Source of the DNA: Calycina herbarum
Lineage: Eukaryota > Ascomycota > Leotiomycetes > Helotiales > Pezizellaceae
Length of the DNA stretch: 11,069 nucleotides
Direction of reading: 5' to 3'
Assembly (NCBI GenBank): GCA_001414485.1
Contig: LLEY01000374.1
Span: forward strand, 1-11,069
Shown one piece after another: positions 8,521 through 11,069 of the stretch. The notes under the pieces were generated by a model. It was given only the letters and a program-made list of their open reading frames with translations, was not told the DNA's origin and searched no databases. The position numbers and the translations under genes were made by a program. Numbering within the stretch: position 1 is the stretch's first letter; each line of letters begins with the position of its first letter.

Positions 8521-9642
8521 ATGCCTCCAACTGCCTATGATGTGGCGTCCAAGGATGTCCACAAAACGATCAATTCCTTAATTGATAACATGGTGAACAT
8601 CAAGGACGAAACTGGAGAATTTCTTCTGCAATTGGAGGACGGTCGAGTAATTGACACAAAAGGATGGCAAGGATGGGAGTGGACACACGGGGTTGGCCTA
8701 TACGGACTTTACAGATACCACGCACTTACTGGATCTGAAGAGGCATTGAAAGTCATGGAAGAGTGGTTCGCGAATCGGTTTGCAGAAGGAGGCACCACCA
8801 AAAATATCAACACCGTCGCCGCGATGCTCACACTGGCATATTTGTATGAAAAGACTGGCAACCAAACCTACCTACCGTGGCTGGAGAGCTGGGCCGAATA
8901 TGCCATGTATGAACTTCCCCGAACCAAATACGGTGGCATGTCTCACCAGACATACAACGCCATCAACGCGCAAGAACTTTGGGATGATACCCTCATGATG
9001 ACGGTATTACCTCTCACGAAAATCGGCCTGCTCCTCAACCGACCGCATTATGTTGACGAGTCAAAACGGCAATTTCTCCTTCATATTAAGTACCTCTTCG
9101 ACACCAAAACGGGACTGTTCTACCACGGATGGACTTTCGAAGATGGGGGGCACAATTTCGCCAAGGCATTGTGGGCGAGGGGCAATTCGTGGTTGACCAT
9201 TGTCATTCCCGAAATGCTGGAATTGCTCGATCTGCCTGCCAGCGACCCATTCCGCATACATCTCATCGACACGCTCGAGGCGCAATGCCGTGGTCTTCTC
9301 GAATTCCAGGAGGAAAGTGGGCTCTGGCGAACGCTTATTGACCAGCCCTTGGCAGAGGGGTCGTACGTCGAGACGTCGGCGACAGCAGGCTTTGCGTTTG
9401 GCATGCTGAAGGGGCTGAGGATGCGATATCTTCAAGGAGAGGAGTTTCGGGAATCTGCGATACGCGCCATCAAGGCCACCCTGAAAAATATCAACGCGGA
9501 AGGAGAACTGCTGGAGGTGAGCTTTGGGACGGGGATGGGACACACACTGCAGCATTACAAAGACATTCCTCGGACGAGTATGCCTTATGGTCAAGCAATG
9601 GCAATCATGGCTCTGGGAGAATTTTTGCGTGTGTACATATAA
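8521..9642 (+). CDS. GH105 unsaturated rhamnogalacturonyl (glycuronyl) hydrolase
   Basis: A single exon of 373 residues, equal to the usual size of Bacillus YteR-type GH105 enzymes. The family removes the 4,5-unsaturated uronic acid left by polysaccharide lyases, using water added to the enol-ether double bond. Visible family marks are GWEWTHGVGLYGLYRY with Trp54, INTVAAMLTLAYLYEKTG (96-113), ELWDDTLMM with Asp156, FYHGW (His202) and WARGNSW with Arg220 and Trp224. From memory, these match the spacing of YteR Trp41, Asp143, Arg213 and Trp217. The start at 8521 is chosen because CCACCATG is an excellent context and the protein then begins at the family's usual point. In-frame ATGs at 8380 and 8401 would add 47 or 40 residues of low-complexity basic sequence. 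No signal peptide is seen, so it should be intracellular. Substrate choice (rhamnogalacturonan versus other unsaturated glycans) cannot be settled from sequence alone. Confidence 0.9.
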   Translation: MPPTAYDVASKDVHKTINSLIDNMVNIKDETGEFLLQLEDGRVIDTKGWQGWEWTHGVGLYGLYRYHALTGSEEALKVMEEWFANRFAEGGTTKNINTVAAMLTLAYLYEKTGNQTYLPWLESWAEYAMYELPRTKYGGMSHQTYNAINAQELWDDTLMMTVLPLTKIGLLLNRPHYVDESKRQFLLHIKYLFDTKTGLFYHGWTFEDGGHNFAKALWARGNSWLTIVIPEMLELLDLPASDPFRIHLIDTLEAQCRGLLEFQEESGLWRTLIDQPLAEGSYVETSATAGFAFGMLKGLRMRYLQGEEFRESAIRAIKATLKNINAEGELLEVSFGTGMGHTLQHYKDIPRTSMPYGQAMAIMALGEFLRVYI

Positions 9643-9959
9643 TATAATTTAGCATATATTGAGAGTTTTGAAGAAAAAAAGATATACCCAATCTTGCTGG
9701 TGTTTTTTGGGCTCCAGCTGAGATTTCCCTGCCTCCTTCCAGGTTCATTTCAAAAAACGCGAAATCACGTGCAAACAAAAGAACTTCCTTATTAACTCTG
9801 AGAATAACGCCGATTGTTTAACACACTTTGGTATTCATGACTCCCACCCCTCCCCCCTTTCTAAACTCGGTTAGCATCTTAATATTCACTCGCACATATA
9901 GAGCTAATTTGTAAATCTAGGAAATCTCACTGATTTCACGTTACTAAAAATCAATCATA
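9643..9959. other. 3' flank of the GH105 gene
   Basis: An AT-rich stretch follows the stop codon, and a pyrimidine run (CCCACCCCTCCCCCC) lies near 9843-9857. No coding frame, RNA gene or clear repeat was seen. Confidence 0.5.
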
Positions 9960-10560
9960 CTACTTTAACTTCTCTTCCACATCATCCAAAACAGGAGCGC
10001 CAGTCCCCCTCAGAAGTCTCAAACTCGTACCCCCACCAGCTCCCTCCTCAATACTCCTATCTCCATTAACAAACATCGTTCTTTGCCCAGCCAAGCTTCC
10101 TACAATTACCTTATCCAAATCCATATAATCCCAATTCCCCAATCCCCTCCAAAACACCGTATTAACTAACAGCTTCCTCAACCGCAATCAGCACAACCAG
10201 TAGATAGAAAATGAACATGGCACCGATATAAGCCCTCTGTCCAACTTCCAGTGTCAGAGTCGTTACTGCGACTTCCGTTCAAATAGAGTGATTCCCCATC
10301 AGTTGCGCGCTTGCATACCCAACCAGATATCATCTAGCATCGAGCGACAGAATTTGTCAATCCTGCCAATGCGGCGGATTTTTCCGTGAGTCTCCTGCTA
10401 CTAGGTCATATCGTTGACTCTGCGTCCTAGATTTCGTTATGACATCTATATTTGAAAAGGAGAAATATGGGATTGCGAATACTTCATGGTTAACAACCTT
10501 GGAGCCAGAAGAGTGGATTAGTTTTAAGCTTGTTTCGCTGTGCTTGTACGTGCAAGAGCC
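9960..10560 (-). pseudogene. Decayed C-terminal fragment of an unrecognised membrane protein gene
   Basis: On the minus strand one frame runs from about 10560 to 10169, broken only by TGA at 10359-10357, 10332-10330 and 10281-10279 before a terminal TAA. It ends in a clear membrane helix (AYIGAMFIFYLLVVLIAVEE, about 10230-10170). A frame one base away then continues with WRGLGNWDYMDLDKVIVG and ends in VLDDVEEKLK with TAG at 9962-9960. Together they look like the C-terminal end of a membrane protein with an added frameshift. Each internal TGA is one C-to-T change from CGA (Arg). No start codon or N-terminal part is present. I do not recognise the family. An alternative is a live gene with introns, but no good GT..AG pairs remove all the stops. 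Confidence 0.4.
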
Positions 10561-11069
10561 TCACCTCTCACTATTATAAACACGGAAATGCGAGAGACTA
10601 TCCACGTTTTTGCTGTGCCGCCGGACTCAAGGAGAGAAAGTAGAAAGCCCACCGCACAGCCATCCTACACATAGTCACTCTGTACAAGATAACCTGTCAA
10701 TTTGTAGGCAGTGGTGTTTCATTTTTCTCTTGGTAGTCAATGAATTTTGGGTGCAAGCAAGCGGCTAGTTATGGCACTTGATCTCCAAAGTGAGCTAAAA
10801 AGAAGTTGGCTCACCTAAAATCACTTAGCCATTGTACTTTGATTGTGAATTCAGGATACTAAGTTACAGTGAGTTGCGAGTTAAGCTTGAATTTGCCTAC
10901 TTTTTTTGTAATCCGAGCTTTTTTTATTAAGGCTTTCTCCCTCTTTTCTTTAGAAGACAGAAAATAAAAGTACTCTAAAAGAGACGAGGCCTAGCTAGAA
11001 AGAAGCGCTATATCTAATTATCTCTCTTCTATATAATTTATCAATTTAAAGTAAGTATAACAAAAGTAA
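10561..11069. other. Non-coding right edge with possible mobile-element remnant
   Basis: No frame of interest is present on either strand. A nested inverted repeat lies at 10763-10830. From about 10900 to the end the DNA becomes AT-rich, with poly-T and short TATA-like runs resembling the decayed repeat DNA common in filamentous fungi. No transposase or terminal repeat pair can be shown within the window. Confidence 0.35.
10763..10830. repeat. Nested imperfect inverted repeat (fold-back)
   Basis: GGCTA (10763-10767) pairs with TAGCC (10826-10830), AAGTGA (10788-10793) with TCACTT (10821-10826), and GTGAGC (10790-10795) with GCTCAC (10809-10814). The arms also share a CTAAAA motif. This may be a small fold-back or miniature element, or the terminal part of a DNA transposon. 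Confidence 0.35.

Noticed and set aside
9061..9594. 177-codon minus-strand open frame inside the GH105 gene
   Set aside because: It is fully antisense to a conserved enzyme and its composition matches the complement of that coding sequence.

Overview
The window looks like nuclear DNA of a filamentous ascomycete (Pezizomycotina, possibly a leotiomycete; the class is a guess from gene style). Introns are short (about 50-145 bp), with GTAAGT/GTATGT-type donors, CTAAC or CTGAC-like branch points and CAG/TAG acceptors. Start codons have A at -3. The gene families are typical of plant-associated or saprotrophic moulds. No bacterial operon signals, tRNA, rRNA or CRISPR were seen.

Layout, left to right: (1) 167-3049, plus strand: a three-exon, about 925-residue protein with a fungal STAND-type N-terminal domain and a degenerate ankyrin region, but no NACHT or NB-ARC ATPase. 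A 49-codon upstream ORF in a perfect Kozak context overlaps its start. (2) 3050-3717: AT-rich convergent intergenic DNA. (3) 3718-5322, minus strand: a five-exon, 431-residue major facilitator (MFS) transporter of the BSC6/fucose-permease-like type. (4) 5724-7636, minus strand: a six-exon, 536-residue Dal5-type (anion:cation symporter) MFS transporter. (5) 7637-8520: a divergent promoter region with palindromes and G-rich boxes. (6) 8521-9642, plus strand: an intronless, 373-residue GH105 unsaturated rhamnogalacturonyl/glycuronyl hydrolase without a signal peptide. (7) 9643-11069: no intact gene. It holds a minus-strand gene relic (about 9960-10560) with TGA stops and a frameshift, then a nested inverted repeat and AT-rich sequence that may be the edge of a mobile element.

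The most coherent functional unit is the head-to-head pair of Dal5-type transporter and GH105 enzyme. A GH105 without a signal peptide would act inside the cell on unsaturated disaccharides released from pectin rhamnogalacturonan-I (or a related acidic glycan) by lyases outside it. The divergent transporter is a natural candidate for importing that acidic disaccharide, and the BSC6-like MFS gene next to it in tandem could be a second sugar transporter. This link is inferred from gene order and family knowledge; the gene structures are read directly from frames and splice sites.
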